Assembly (NCBI GenBank): GCA_024180945.1
Contig: JAKSGN010000006.1
Location: 1,674,001-1,738,000, forward strand
Length of the DNA stretch: 64,000 nt
Source: Macrophomina tecta
Lineage: Eukaryota; Ascomycota; Dothideomycetes; Botryosphaeriales; Botryosphaeriaceae
Direction of reading: 5' to 3'
Of the stretch, positions 46,304 through 58,272 are shown piece after piece. The translations under genes and the position numbers were made by a program. Position 1 is the first letter of the stretch; every line of letters starts with the position of its first letter. The notes beneath the pieces were generated by a model, which ran no database searches, had not been told where the DNA came from, and saw only the letters and a list, made by a program, of their open reading frames with translations.

Positions 46304-46782
46304 GGTCGACGCGTGGCGATGTCGAGGCGCGGGCTCAATTCATGGCCGGACGCCGAACTGGGGCGCGTAGGCGAGCGGGATGGGCGCACAGCTAGCAGGA
46401 CGTCATAGGACGTTGGGGCGACGGGAGGGGAGGGTTGGCGGGCCGCTGGGGACGCTCTGGTGAGCGTGTATGGGCAGTGGTGTGCGTGTGGTGTTGAGAG
46501 CTCTGGGACGCCGCAGAATCATGGAACCCGCTAGCCTTCAGCGGGCGGTGTTAATGGCACTGCAGGCATCGCTGATGCAGCTTGGCGCGCCTTCTCTCGA
46601 ACGTCACACCCGAGCCGCATCGTTATCCTTTCCCGCGCCCGAATTTGGCGATCAGCCCGGACTGTGTCCCTACGTACTCCACCCTACGCACACGCGCACG
46701 TCGGCCACATTACTCAGAGCCGCCCGCGCATGTGCTGAGATCGCCAGAAGCCACACTGGCTTCACAAAGCCCATGCACCACC
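46304..46782. promoter_or_regulatory. short divergent promoter
   Basis: 479 bp between the starts of the histidine kinase (minus) and the ankyrin-DIL gene (plus). It must serve both. No defined factor site was recognised. Confidence 0.55.
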
Positions 46783-49401
46783 ATGGAGTCGACCGATGAG
46801 AACGGCGTCCACGATGCCGCCGACACCCCCAGGCCCCGCCAGCTGCCTGACGACCTGCCGCGCTCCCTTGATGATCGCAGGACCGTCCCCCAGATTGCTG
46901 GCGAGACCGAGATATACGATGCTTGGCAGGGTGCGTGTCCCGCCGACCCCGCGAGCGAGCTGCCAGCCATGCGTTTCACCCGCAGTTGCGGCTGCGTGGT
47001 GTCTTCGGAGCAGTGCTGTGTATAGCGAGTGCGTGCTGACAATGTGCCCCAACCACAGGCCAGTCCCAGTTCATATCCTCACCGCTGCCTTCCAAGCCCC
47101 TCGGCTTCAACCTGTCACTGGACGGCCCGACCGACGGCAACCCCTCGCTCCAGGACAGCGACTCCCGCATTAACGAGATGCTCGAGCGCCAATCGCGCCT
47201 CAAGCACGACAGCATGAGCGAGGGCCAGGAGGATACCATCGTCAAGGACGAGAAGCTCTCGGATGCCGAGAAGAAGGAGATACTGCAAAATTCGCTCAAC
47301 CTCGCTGCCTCCAACGGCGACACGGCCACCGTCGAGCGCTTCGTGACCGGCAATGCAAAGGATTTCATCGACGTGAACGCCGCCGACAGCGATGGCACCC
47401 CGCCGCTCATCTATGCCGCCTGCTTCGGGCATGAAGAAGTCGTCTCCACGCTGCTGGACGCGGGCGCAGAGGTCGACACGCAGGACCGCAACCGCTGGAC
47501 GCCGCTCATGTGGGCCATCACCAACCGGCACAAAGCGATCGCAAAGCTGCTGCTCGACAAGGGTGCGAAGCCGGAAGCCGAGTCGTCCTCTGGCAGGACG
47601 GCTTTCGACTTTGTAGCCCCCGGCAGCGAGCTGCAGGACTACCTGCACGAAAGTGGTTACACCATCGGCAATATAGGGGTCAGCGGCGGGGATGACTTCT
47701 ACACTGCAGGATTCGACCAGGACAGGTTCGAGGAAGAAATGGCTGAGAACGAATTGAGACGACGCATGATGATGGAAAGTGCTATCAATCTAGAGGTGGA
47801 CCTAGGAAACCTAGGTATCGATGAGCAGCCCGAGGTTTGTGAATCGTGTCGCGTTTCTAACATGGAAATGCTGACTCGGCTAGGAACCCGACGAATTCGA
47901 GGAGGGCCAGGAGTTCGTGTGGGACCGGTGCCTTAACGACCAAATGTTTGTTTTCCAGGAGAACGAGCTGGACCGCATCCTGGACATCGTGATCACCAAT
48001 ATGACGCCCACTCGGTCACCTTCGCAGAAGCCCGTCCCTGCAAACATCATCTTCCTAAGTGCTCGCTATGCACACTACCACGCCAGTGAGGACTTGCTGG
48101 AGAAACTTCTTGTCTCGTCGATGGATAAAATCAACGATGCAGTTGAGAAGCACCAATGGGACATGACAATGCTGGCTTTCTGGGTTTCCAATTGCACGCT
48201 GTTGCTTTACTACTTAAAAAAGGACGCAGGGCTAGTACAAGCGTCGGTCGAATTCCAATGCCAAATTGCGGAGCTCATCAACGAGATCTTTGTTCTGATC
48301 ATCCGGGACGCAGAGCGGCGTATGGACAAGGTGCTGGATACTGCTATGTTGGATCACGAGACCATTCCGGGATTTGAGGACATTAGCTTCACCGGAGAGT
48401 GGCGGATCTTCAAAACAAAGTCAAAGCCCAAGCCCCCGGAGCCGATAGAGAAGCGATTCAGGCCTCCTTCCCCCAAGCGCAGGGCTCTGGTGTCGCCAAG
48501 AAACATTACCTCGCTCCTGTCCTCAACCTTGTTCGTACTGGACCTTTATGATATTCACTCGGTCATCACTGCTCAAGTCCTCTCCCAGCTGCTTTACTGG
48601 CTTGGGGCTGAGCTTTTCAACCGAATCATGTCCAACAGGAAATACTTGGCACGCACCAAGGCCATGCAGATTCGGATGAACGTTTCGGTGATCGAAGATT
48701 GGGCAAGGCAAAACAACCGTCAACCCGAGCACTACGAGAACGGCGCATTGACCGCGACTGGCGAAAACACTATGGAAGCTGCACGTAGGCACCTTGCTCC
48801 TGTTGTCCAATTGCTGCAATGGTTACAATGTTTTTCGGCGTTGGGCGAAGACATTGATTCTCTAAAGGCTACGCTGGAGCAGCTTCCGCGCCTCACCCCG
48901 CAACAGATCAATCACTCGGTTAGATATTATCGGACAGAAGTTGGCGAGAAGACTTTACCGAAACCCGCGCTCAAATTCTTGTTTAATCTGCAAAAGGAGG
49001 CTGCAGAACGCCGCTTGTCCAAGCAAAGTCGCAAATCGCTTCCTCCGCAACTTCCTTCGGATGGCCAACCCACCTCACCCACAACCGACCGGCCCATGTC
49101 GCCTACGCCATCGTTGGCGCCGTCGTTAGCAACAGTGGCGTACATGCAAGCAGAAGAAGAGGAAGACGCGCCGGACGATCTGTTACTGGATCCAGCCTTG
49201 ATGCTGCCATTCTCGTTGCCGACGTCTACGGACATGTTGGTGACGTACGGCGCCGGTTTCGGAGGTACTGACCGCGAGCGCGAACGCAAGTATCTGCCCA
49301 CTGTGCCACCGGAGTTTCTGGCCAAGCTCGAGTTCAGTGGAAACAACAAGAAGGATATTTACGGCGACGCTAGGTGGAGCGATGATGGTGAAAGCGCCTG
49401 A
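46783..49401 (+). CDS. ankyrin-repeat and DIL-domain protein
   Basis: A cytosolic protein combining ankyrin repeats with the DIL domain known from the cargo-binding tail of class V myosins. Fungi keep this non-motor form, whose role is poorly known but may involve vesicle or polarity functions. Three exons with introns 46931-47058 and 47835-47883 give 813 residues. Ankyrin repeats occupy about 120-230 (DGTPPLIYAACFGHEEVVSTLLDAG and RWTPLMWAITNRHKAIAKLL). The DIL region follows from about 340 to 640, with LAFWVSNCTLLLYYLKKD, ALVSPRNITSLLSSTLFVLD, the segment YWLGAELFNRIMSNRKYLAR, and LLQWLQCF. The C-terminus is Ser/Pro-rich then acidic. ATG at 46783 lies in ACCATGG. It shares its promoter with the histidine kinase. 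Confidence 0.92.
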
Positions 49402-51018
49402 ACACGGTCACTGCCACCAAGAAAACCTCCTGAAACACGATTCTTATTCCGGAGAACACCCCCTCTTCTTTTCCTTTCTCCCCTAAGATGACTCATGGCT
49501 TGCGTATACGTGTGTGAGTAGGACGCTGTATGGATGGACGAAAGAACGAACGTTTCCAGGAAGGACTAGACGAACCAACAAACCACTGCTGCATCGGGAC
49601 ATGGAGTTCAGCTGACTGTTATTGCTTTCCTACTTTACTTGCGAGAGGGAGAAGCAAATGAGTATCTGCTTTTAAGTTTAGTATTTTCTTTATTGTTCGC
49701 CTCGCGAGTTTCACAAACCCGGTCGCCTCAAAACCCGGTCGCCTCACACTGCGAGACTGGCGGGGCTAGACTAGTTTTCTATGTGTGGGCTACTCTGGCG
49801 GTTGCTACACTTCCGATCCCCTGGTGTATCATGCCTCATCGTCATGAAAGGAATACTCTTTTTATGTATGCTTGCGTTATTGTGCTTGTGTTCTGTTATG
49901 CCCTTGTCCAAGTTATGCCGGTCAGCTTCCGTTTCACATAGATGCACATGCTGCAAAAATATACCAGTCGTAGAGACCCGATCCCAGTACCCCGACGCAT
50001 TATCAGCCTTGTATTTGACACCCCGTGACCCACTCAATGTTGTCCTTGCACTCTCACTTGTCTCCGCGAACAAAAAAAAGAAAGAAAAAAGAAAAAGCCC
50101 GCTCGTGATCCACACCGGTCACACGAACGTCTTCCAGATCCGGTGAGCCTGCAACACGCATGATGAAAGCGATCGACGCCCCCTAAGCGCTTTTGCTCTG
50201 CTGGACTTCTCTCTGTCTCCCCGTTATCTGCAGGTGGCCTCGTCTGGCCTGCAGACAAGAACAAGCACTCCCCTTCGTCCCTTGCACAGCGCCACAACCT
50301 CGGGAGTTCGGCTTTTGTCAGACCACCCACCACAACTCTTCCATGCACGAACGTTTTCTTCCCCTCCTCCAAGCCCCCTTCCCTGGGTCGGCAATGACGT
50401 CACAAGCCAAGCACGCTCGATCCTTCTTTCCCATTCCCTTCCCCTCGGCCTTAGCCGTTGCGGCTCGCTCGGCGCCTGGGCAAGGGTCCAGATCGCTCCT
50501 CTGCTGCTCCCATACAACTGCGCGCGCGCCGTGGCGCCTTTAAGATTCCGTCGTTGGCTGGTGTCGTGCGTCACCCCACGTGCGCCGAGAGGGGGGTTAG
50601 GCGTTCCGGTATCCGGGTAGCGTGATAGGACAACCAGAAATTGTAGGCGTGGAGGAAGCGGAAGTTTGGTAAGGATGACGGGCGCTGAGGATTGCCAAGG
50701 GTGCTGGACAAGGAGCGTTTCTGAAGTTTGAAGGGAGATGCTGCTGACGACGACGCGGTGGCGGTGGAGGGGATAGGTATATAAGAGATGTAAGCAGTAG
50801 CAGTTCTTTAGAGAGCATCAGTAGAAGACAACAACTTTTGCGATACTACCTCTGATTCAATTGCTGCGGGAAAGAAGAACTCGATCTTCAAGAATATTAC
50901 CACCTATTTCGACAACACCTGCGCGCAACAACGGAGAGGGCTGCGACCACTTGCATCCGAGCGGCATCAGACTCTCAGACCTTCGAATTTGCCTCGACCC
51001 ACACAACTCAGAACCACA
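49402..51018. other. intergenic region
   Basis: 1.6 kb holding the 3' flank of the ankyrin-DIL gene and the promoter of the small glycine-rich protein. A short direct repeat (AACCCGGTCGCCTCA, twice, about 49716-49747) occurs in the first part. Frames around 50193-50620 are GC-rich but lack domains. Confidence 0.5.
50778..50785 (+). promoter_or_regulatory. TATA box
   Basis: TATATAAG lies about 240 bp upstream of the small glycine-rich gene's start, with CAGTTCTTTAG and a purine-rich leader following. This suggests a strong regulated promoter with a long leader. Confidence 0.45.
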
Positions 51019-51243
51019 ATGGGTTGCGGACCATCTCGCCATCGACGCGGCATCCACCATCAACAACCAGTCTACATGTCGCAGCCCGCGCGACCCGGCT
51101 GCGGCCGACCGTCTAGAGGTTTCGGCGGTGGAGGAAGATGCGGACCACGAGGATACGGCGGAGGAATGGGATATGGCGGAGGCATGGGACACGGGAGAAG
51201 GCCCATGTACGGCGGCGGCGGATTTGGGAGACGGAGATGTTAG
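51019..51243 (+). CDS. small MGC-initiated glycine/arginine-rich protein
   Basis: A 74-residue protein in one exon. It starts MGCGPS, which after Met removal exposes Gly2 and Cys3, the classic combination for N-myristoylation plus palmitoylation, so membrane attachment is plausible. The rest has Arg/His and then Gly-Gly-Tyr/Met repeats (GGGMGYGGGMGHGRRP), ending in GRRRC. Gly/Arg-rich stretches of this sort can bind RNA or phospholipids. A TATA box at 50778 supports a transcript. The same frame opens 10 codons upstream with another ATG at 50989, but the MGC start looks more meaningful. The family is not known to me. Confidence 0.5.
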   Translation: MGCGPSRHRRGIHHQQPVYMSQPARPGCGRPSRGFGGGGRCGPRGYGGGMGYGGGMGHGRRPMYGGGGFGRRRC

Positions 51244-51630
51244 CGAGAACGGCGATGAGGTCAAACGACAGCATGAAGTCACGAGCTCAATAATGATGAT
51301 TAGACGGTTGTATTCTGAGGCGCATTGACTTCGTGTTATTTCCTTCACGTATATCCCATGACAAGACATTGTTTCTGTTGTCTCTGGCGCCCAAGGAGTG
51401 GTTCTCTGGTGTACGAATACATCAGTCTCCCTTTGGGCATGCAGGTCTAAGCCTGCTAACAGACCATCTGCACCTCCATGTCGGACACCGGAGCTCACGA
51501 ATACATGCCTTTTCCCGATCCCATTCCACCCACATGAGAACGCCCCAAAACTCCACGCCATAGCCATGGCCAGGCACAAGCATAAACAGCCGCCGCGGGC
51601 TCTATCCACCAAAGCTCGCTTATTGCTCGT

Positions 51631-53912
51631 TCAAGCCCCCACCGCCCTTGTCGTGCTCTCCCAAAAGTCCAGCGTCAGCTGCGCCAAAAAGCATGGAATC
51701 TCCTTCCGCTGCTCGACCCAAAACTCGATCTGCCCCTTGATCTCGCTCGCGAACACGCTCTTCTCGCCACCACTAACCTTCATCGTACCCCTCTCGCCGT
51801 CAAAAACAATACTGTTTTCGCCGTCCTCCTCATTGCCTGGGTAGAACAGCGAAGTCACCTTGACACGGCCATTGGGCATGATATCCAGCTTCCAACCGAG
51901 CAAGCTCGCCACAGCCTCTCGGAACTCCAGCGCCTTTGCCGACCACAACTGCTTGAGGCGCATCGTCTTCTTTTCCTTGTCAGCGACGGCACGGTGGAGT
52001 TCATCGATCTCCGCGCGCGCTGCCTCGAGGCTTGCTCGTGGCACGACGGCCGTCGATGAAGACAAGGATGACGACTTCACCTCCAGCTGCTCGAGCAGTG
52101 CCTTATTCTCCTCGCGCAGTGTACGCACGGTGCTGAGCTTCAGTGCCTCGGCGTCGGCGGTGGGGTTAGAGCGCAGCTCGAGTACACGGATGCGTGAGCT
52201 GTCCTTGAGCGACCTGAGCTGCTTGTCCTGGGCGCGGCGTTCGCTCTCCAGCACCTTCTTCTCTGTCTGCAGCTTGCTGATCTCGTCCTGCAGCTGACGG
52301 TTCTTGCGGCGCAGCTCGCCCATGCGCTCGTCGTCCTCTGCGTCGCGGGGCCTCTTGTTGCCGACGATGGTGATCTGCTTCGTGTTGGCTTCCTCCAGCG
52401 CAGAGAGTTCGGTGTGCAGGGATTGGATCTCGTTGCGGTAATTGTCGACCATCTCCTCTAGTTCCTGAACGCGTTGTGACTTTTGTGCGTCGAATGTCTC
52501 GGCGTGAAACTCGTTCTCCTCGGCATCGAAGGCTTTGAGCTGTGCTCGAAGATATTCGACTTCCTTCACGGCTAGGGTGCGCTGGCGCTCGAGACGGAGG
52601 CGCGACTTGCTGTCCGAAGCACTGCCAGCGCTCTTTAGTTTCTCCAGCTCTTCGCGAATCTTAGCCTTCTCATCTTCCAGAGACTTGATCGTCTCATCCC
52701 TGGCTGTGAGCTCCGCTTGTATGGCGCCGACTCGATCCACCATTGATGCATTCTCCAGCCTCTCCTTGATAAACTCCTTCGCCAGATCCTCAGGGGTCTC
52801 AAACTGGAGCTCGCCTTCAGCCATTGCCTGGCCTTCAAGGTAGCTCGTCCACGCCTTCTTCTCATCCTCCAAGATCTGCCTCTTGAGCTGCTGCTCGCTC
52901 AGCTCGCGCCGCAGATCCTCCATTATGCGTAGCTTGTTCTCCAGAGCCCTCTTCTCCTCCTCGACGATCTCCACACTCTTTTGGACTTTGCGGAAGTGCT
53001 TCAGTTCGGCGGCCTGCTCCCTGTTGATTCCCTCCAACTTCCTGATGTGGGTGACCTGCTCTGAAAGCTCCCGCTTGATCACTGCCAGCGTATCCTGATC
53101 GCCCGACTGCGCCTTCAGCCGGATGATCTCGCTCTCCATCTCGCCCACCTCGGCCTCGCGCTTGGTCAGCCTCTGCTGCGCCTGCTGGAGCGCATTGACC
53201 TGGGTATCCAGCTCCACGCGCAGCTCTTCAAACGACTGCTGCAGCGTATTATACCTCGTCTCCAACTCATTGTACCGATGTTGGCTCTGGCGCTCGAGCG
53301 AAGCGAGCTCGTTCCGCGCCTCATCCGCATCCTCCTGCAACGACGTGTTGCGCTCCTGCAGCGTGCGGACCTTGCGCTCGAGGTCGACCTTCTCGTTCGT
53401 GCCGCGCGACTGCGCCTCGTTCAACTCGCGCTGGAGGGCCTCGGCCTTCGCGGCGGCCGCTCTGCTCGCCGACTCTGCTGCCTTTAGAATAATCCAAACC
53501 AACATTAGTCTTTGTTACGCCTCACACATCACCCAGTTTGTGTGTCTCCACGAACCTGTGCGCGCTGGTACTCAGCCTCCGCCTTGTTCTGCGCGTCCCG
53601 TAGCTCGGCCTGGTGGCTCAGCGCGCTCATCTCGCGCTCCTGCTTCAACGACTCGAGTTCATACTGCAGGGTGTTGATCTGCGCGCGCAGGTCCTCGTTG
53701 CCCAGGTCTATCGTTCACGTCAGCAAGAAGTTAGCGATTCGCGGCGGCACGCTCTCTGTGTGCGGAGGATTCCCCTTCCACTGCCACCACCCACCTGGCT
53801 TCACGACCGATTGCCGCATCGTCTGGCGGAAGGATTGTGCGGGCGCGGGCTCCGGCTCGCCGGTCTCGCCCGTGAAGAAGTTGAAGGAGGGCTGGTTGGT
53901 GTTGCGAGCCAT
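51631..53912 (-). CDS. mad1: spindle assembly checkpoint protein Mad1
   Basis: A nuclear-pore and kinetochore coiled-coil protein that recruits Mad2 and converts it to its active form, delaying anaphase until chromosomes attach. Three exons with introns 53708-53794 and 53482-53555 give 706 residues. Almost continuous coiled coil runs from about 40 to 590. The Mad2-interaction motif RVLELRSNPT lies near residue 517, followed by the helix that closes around Mad2. The conserved RLK motif (MRLKQLW) near 595 binds phosphorylated Bub1. The C-terminal RWD-like domain (ASLLGWKLDIMPNGRVKVTS, then WVEQRKEIPCFLAQLTLDFW) ends the protein. The N-terminus FNFFTGE is a short disordered lead. The ATG at 53912 is the start; upstream codons in frame lack a better one. 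Confidence 0.95.
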
Positions 53913-54825
53913 GGCGACGGAGGTTCCGAAGTTTGTAAACAATTGCGTTAATCGCGTCGTTCAGTCAAAACGACGGAGAGCTAATTGGCGTTGAGACAAT
54001 TGGGTAGTACTGTCATCGGATAGCGAGGGCGAGGCGCGAGAGGGTGGCAATTGGAGGGTGCACACCGCGCGTGCGCGCGTAAGAATTGGCCTCTCCGTCC
54101 TTGTCGGTTGTCGCAAACAATGCAATGGGAAGGGCGGTCGGCTGGAGGTGCGTAGCGTGAAAGAGATGCATCCCCCAGCCGTTGCCCTGGGCCCGAGCTC
54201 CGCACACGCGCCTTCACGTGCAACAAACTCGCCCCAGACTTCTCTCCGCGCTACCAGCCGAGTCTTTCTTATCGTTTTCATCTTCATAGCCAATCTTGCA
54301 ACATTTTGCGCCAGTCCATCGGCGGGGAGTTGAGGCAGTCGTCCTGATGCAAGAGTACAAGAGAAGATGGAACACTACGCCCGAACGACTGCTTCAACTC
54401 CCCATCAGCAGCTTGTGGCAGCAACGACCTACTGCGGAAGCCGACCATTCCGACGTCGGTGTACTCAACAACGAACGGCATCCACGGTTAGTTGGATGTC
54501 GTCCGATTGTAAATGTCAACATGTAAGCCATCAAACTCGATCGGACGACTGCTTCCACATCCTGCTAGCCAAAAAAAAAAAAGAAAAAGACCAATCCATT
54601 TCAGTACGCACCAATAGGTTTTCTTTTTTTTTTTTTTAGTCTTACTATTCGCTGATTTCACCGAATTGAAGCACGTGGTATATATGATAGTGAATCCATC
54701 CATTTCATAGCTACTTGGGCAACAGTAGGTTTTCCATTTCGGGGGATCCCATCCCGAACCATCAATGATATAGAAGCTATTGCCCCATCTCAGTGAGAAA
54801 CACATACATCTTCAGTCAACAAGAG
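53913..54825. other. intergenic region
   Basis: Promoter side of mad1 and the 3' flank of the next minus-strand gene. It contains A and T runs at 54569-54580 and 54626-54638. One fragment around 54740-54765 looked briefly like 5S rRNA but does not extend. Nothing else was seen. Confidence 0.55.
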
Positions 54826-55844
54826 TTACTCCTCCTGGTTCGTCACTGGTCTCATCTCGCGGCCCCCCTCGTCAATATCGGCCAAGAGCTGGACAACAAC
54901 ACCAATAACATGCGGATCCTCAACCACCTCCGAGACAAGGAATTGAAGCATGCTGTACATCCTGGCATTCTGGGAGAGCAAAGTTGTGATCGTCGACTTG
55001 GCATCTTGCAGGTAGGTGTAGCGAACGCGCTGTCGCTCAATGGCGCCGTCAAGTCGCCGCGTGTAGTGCTGTTCAGTCGACTCTGAAGGATCCTGCTCGT
55101 GGTCATCGCGTGCCAGGTTCGCAAGGCGGGCCAGCGACCTGTCCAGTTCGCCCTCAATATCTTCTTGCCAGTCAGAATGCTCACGGACGCCATGCTGAGA
55201 GATGGGCGTCGAAGACCTGCTGATGGCGGCCGGGCTAGAGGGAGGCATGAGGCTGGAGTACAAGAAGTTACCATCCTCATCATGGGCAGGGATCTCTGCC
55301 AAGGTAGTGGCAGCAGAGCTGCTTAAAGCTGTCAATGCATTGGCGGATAGGGAGGATCAGGAAGAACCTACACATCCGAAGAGAGGTCGGGGAGGCGTTC
55401 TAACGCTTCAGCGATGGTGGGAAGCCGAGGAGCCGAGGAGGTACGATCGGAGGGCGCATTACTAGCAGCCGGTGTGTTCTCCGGTGCAATCGTGGGGGCG
55501 CCGATAAGTCCAACATTGACTGCAACCAGATCAAGATGCTCGTGGCGGTTCACCCTACCATGCTGGGTGGGCGGCGGCGGATGAAGTCCGAATCTATTCA
55601 TGCGATGCGTACGGACTGGGAGCGGGACGGAGCCCTGTTGGATTGCCGCAAACAAGACACCTGTCATGGGCTCGTTTTCTTTCTTAGGGTCAGCTGCTGT
55701 CTTGTGAAGAGGAGGTTGGAGAGTCATACCGGGGGTAGTAGCGCTAAGGGGAGTCGAGCTGCCTGCCCAGGGCATGTTCGCAAGGCTCGAGGCACTCGAC
55801 ACCGGTGAGTGAGGGGGCGAGTGAGGCAGCGAGGCGGAGGGCAT
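54826..55844 (-). CDS. Pro/Ser-rich hypothetical protein with C-terminal helical domain
   Basis: I do not recognise the family. The model has one clear intron (55322-55371, GTAGGT...AAG) and gives 322 residues. A second 51-nt in-frame segment near 55678-55728 has intron-like ends and may be removed, leaving 305. Residues 1-150 are Pro/Ser/His-rich and likely disordered (PSASLPHSPPHSPVSSASS). The middle has PRLPTIAEALERLPDLSSD. The last 120 residues are acidic and helical, with REHSDWQEDIEGELDRSLAR and QRVRYTYLQDAKSTITTLLS, then LADIDEGGREMRP. The start at 55844 (ATCATGCC) is uncertain because coding-like sequence continues upstream to about 56100 (SSISPPEVLAELRNLQ) and may be another exon. 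Confidence 0.55.
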
Positions 55845-58272
55845 GATAACAGCTACTGGCACTCTCGGAGAGGAAGGCCTAATGCACGTGGTGAGCTCAG
55901 CAATACATGCATCAGAAAAGAATGCAATGGAAAGGTGGCGTCGGTGAGCTTCGGTGCACATGCCGGCGTCAAAGGCGGGCCAGATATGCAAGTATGAGGG
56001 GGATGATGAGCTCAATTGAGAATCAAGCTTACTTTGAAGGTTACGAAGTTCAGCAAGCACTTCCGGCGGTGAGATTGAGCTCTCTGGCAGAGCGGAGATG
56101 GCGTTGCTTCAAGAGAAGGTGTTGCACTCAGCACCGTTGTTAGAAGTGGTCCAGGAGGTAATTGAGAAGCGGGACGGGCGTCGAGGTCACCCTGCAGGGT
56201 CTGCTGAATGCAGGAGCGGGGTGCAAGAAGAGAGAGAGAGAAGTGAAAATGCTCAAGACGACTACATGAGCGAGGCGCAGTGTCTAAGCGGACGTGGCTT
56301 GTGGTGTTGAGGTAGAGGAGACGGAGGGCGCGTCAAGTTGGACGACATTTAAACCGCTCACACTGGATGTGCCAATGGGGAAAGAGCGGCCTCACCTAAC
56401 CCCACGCGCTCAAAGCCACGCTCGTGCGCCGCACGCTGCTTGATGCATACTCAGCGGCCGGGCTTGAGCATGTAGCGCCATCTAGGGCAAGAACACTTGC
56501 CGTTCAGCGCGCGAATGGGGTCTGTCAGCCGCGGGCAGACTGGTTCTTACGCGTATTGGCGGGACTGATCTTCTTGACTTTACGCATTCTTACCTTTCGT
56601 GCACTGCATCTTCAGGGATGTGTCCAAAGAGCTGAGGCCAGAGTAGCGGCTAAGGCAAGACAGCTTCATTGTCCAGTTGAAAAAAAAAAAAGAAAAAAAA
56701 AAGAAAGCTCAACAGTACTGTTGTCTTCCGGAAAAAAGCTGCCGCGAATACGCAAATGCAGATCCCTATCGCATGTTGTCAAAAGCTCCCTTATATACGA
56801 ACCAACAGGGCCCTTATGTCATACCAAGACCACTCCCCAAGGCTTTTGAACCCGCAGAGTGCCATATCACTCAAAGTCATGCGCCAATTCACCTAATCCA
56901 CCGCACGGGTAGGCCGCAGAAGCTTCCAATCTGCCGTGAACATGGAGGTAGCCAAGCTACGTCCATGTCCTCCATATCTTAGAGCTGCTTCCGAGCACAG
57001 CCCGAAGAGCCTTCAGTAATGATGGCCGAAGGCATCGCTCTCAATGCAAATATTCCACATGCTGCAGCGATGCTTTCGGCGAGCAACCTGCACAATGAGC
57101 TGTGAAGTTGCTTGGCACCATGGGATGTGAGAAAGAGGTTGCTAAGTAGCGCTGACCTCCTCGCCTGTAGGTTTTGTGAACCGGTTGATATACCGTGGTC
57201 ATCGTCACCTCGTGTGCCATAGCTCGAGCTACAGGGCTGCGCTATAAGGAACTTGCAAGGCCTCCTATGCACACCATCTCCTTCACACGTTCTGCGTTAT
57301 CTTACGAAGGCTGTAGAAGTCGCAGGGGTCGAACTCGTTGATTGAATAGCTGAGCCGGGCCAGTTTGAGGCACGCCTCGGATTTTGAGCGCAGTAACAGG
57401 CTCATTGTGTCTTCCGGCAAATCGTACGTTTCCCATTGGATTGTGGGAGTCAGAGCGGGCGTTGTTCTATCACCTCGGAGGAGGGACTGTGGCTCGGAAG
57501 CGCGGCCTCGCGGACGGAGCAATTGAGAGCACGTGAGGTATTGTCCTGCACTTCAAACTAAGACAAAAGTTCAGGAGGATGAGAAGCCCGCATGAGCGCC
57601 CCGTAATGAAGTCGTCAGGGCAGCGGTCGTTCGTAGTGTGTCTGTGCGCTATGCTCGTGCTCCAGACTGCGGGTTGCGCAGAGCGCCACCCGTCCGCGCA
57701 GTAAGATGACCGTATTCATGAGTACATGGCAAGATGCTGGTATATAACCAATGAAGACGTTTGGTGCACCGAATTCACAGACAGGAATAATGGATTATAG
57801 CGCGCAGGTGCGCTGAATGGACGATTTTCACGCGGGTTTCTTGGAATTCTAGGCGCGCCCGGATGCCGCACTGTATTGCCACGACACTTGCGCATGTAGG
57901 TACTTCCAAAGCCACCGTACCCAGGCTCGCGCGGCTCAAAGAAAGCGCGAGAAAGGTTGGAAGCACGTGCGGAGAGCATCAATCGCGGTCAGAAGCGAAA
58001 CGTAGGGCGCCAGGATCAGAGGGTGCCCTGGCCCCCCCTAAGCGGACCCTGGCGTGCCGGGGTCGTTGAGCCACAGGCGAAAAGTTGCCGTGAATTGACT
58101 TCTGGCCAGACTGCGCCAGCGCTACTTTACAATCCCACTCCACCCTTCCTCAGCTACGAAAACACCTCCGCTTGGGCCGCTCGCAACCCATTACCTCCAC
58201 GCCCCTGGTCGCGCCAATTCCCTATCCTTCCTGGTCACTAGCGCCGCGCCTTCGACCCAACTCACCTTCGCA
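55845..58272. other. 2.4-kb intergenic region
   Basis: The left 250 bp may include a 5' exon of the preceding gene. Between 56.3 and 58.2 kb no frame carries a domain. A minus-strand frame at 57283-57522 encodes LLLRSKSEACLKLARL, which is faintly like a tetratricopeptide helix, and could be a gene remnant. An A-rich run lies at 56680-56703. The right end is the C/T-rich leader of bfr1. Confidence 0.45.

Noticed and set aside
54735..54790. GGGATCCCATCCCGAACC resembling part of 5S rRNA
   Set aside because: The similarity stops after about 18 bases, and the flanking helices and internal promoter elements of 5S are absent.
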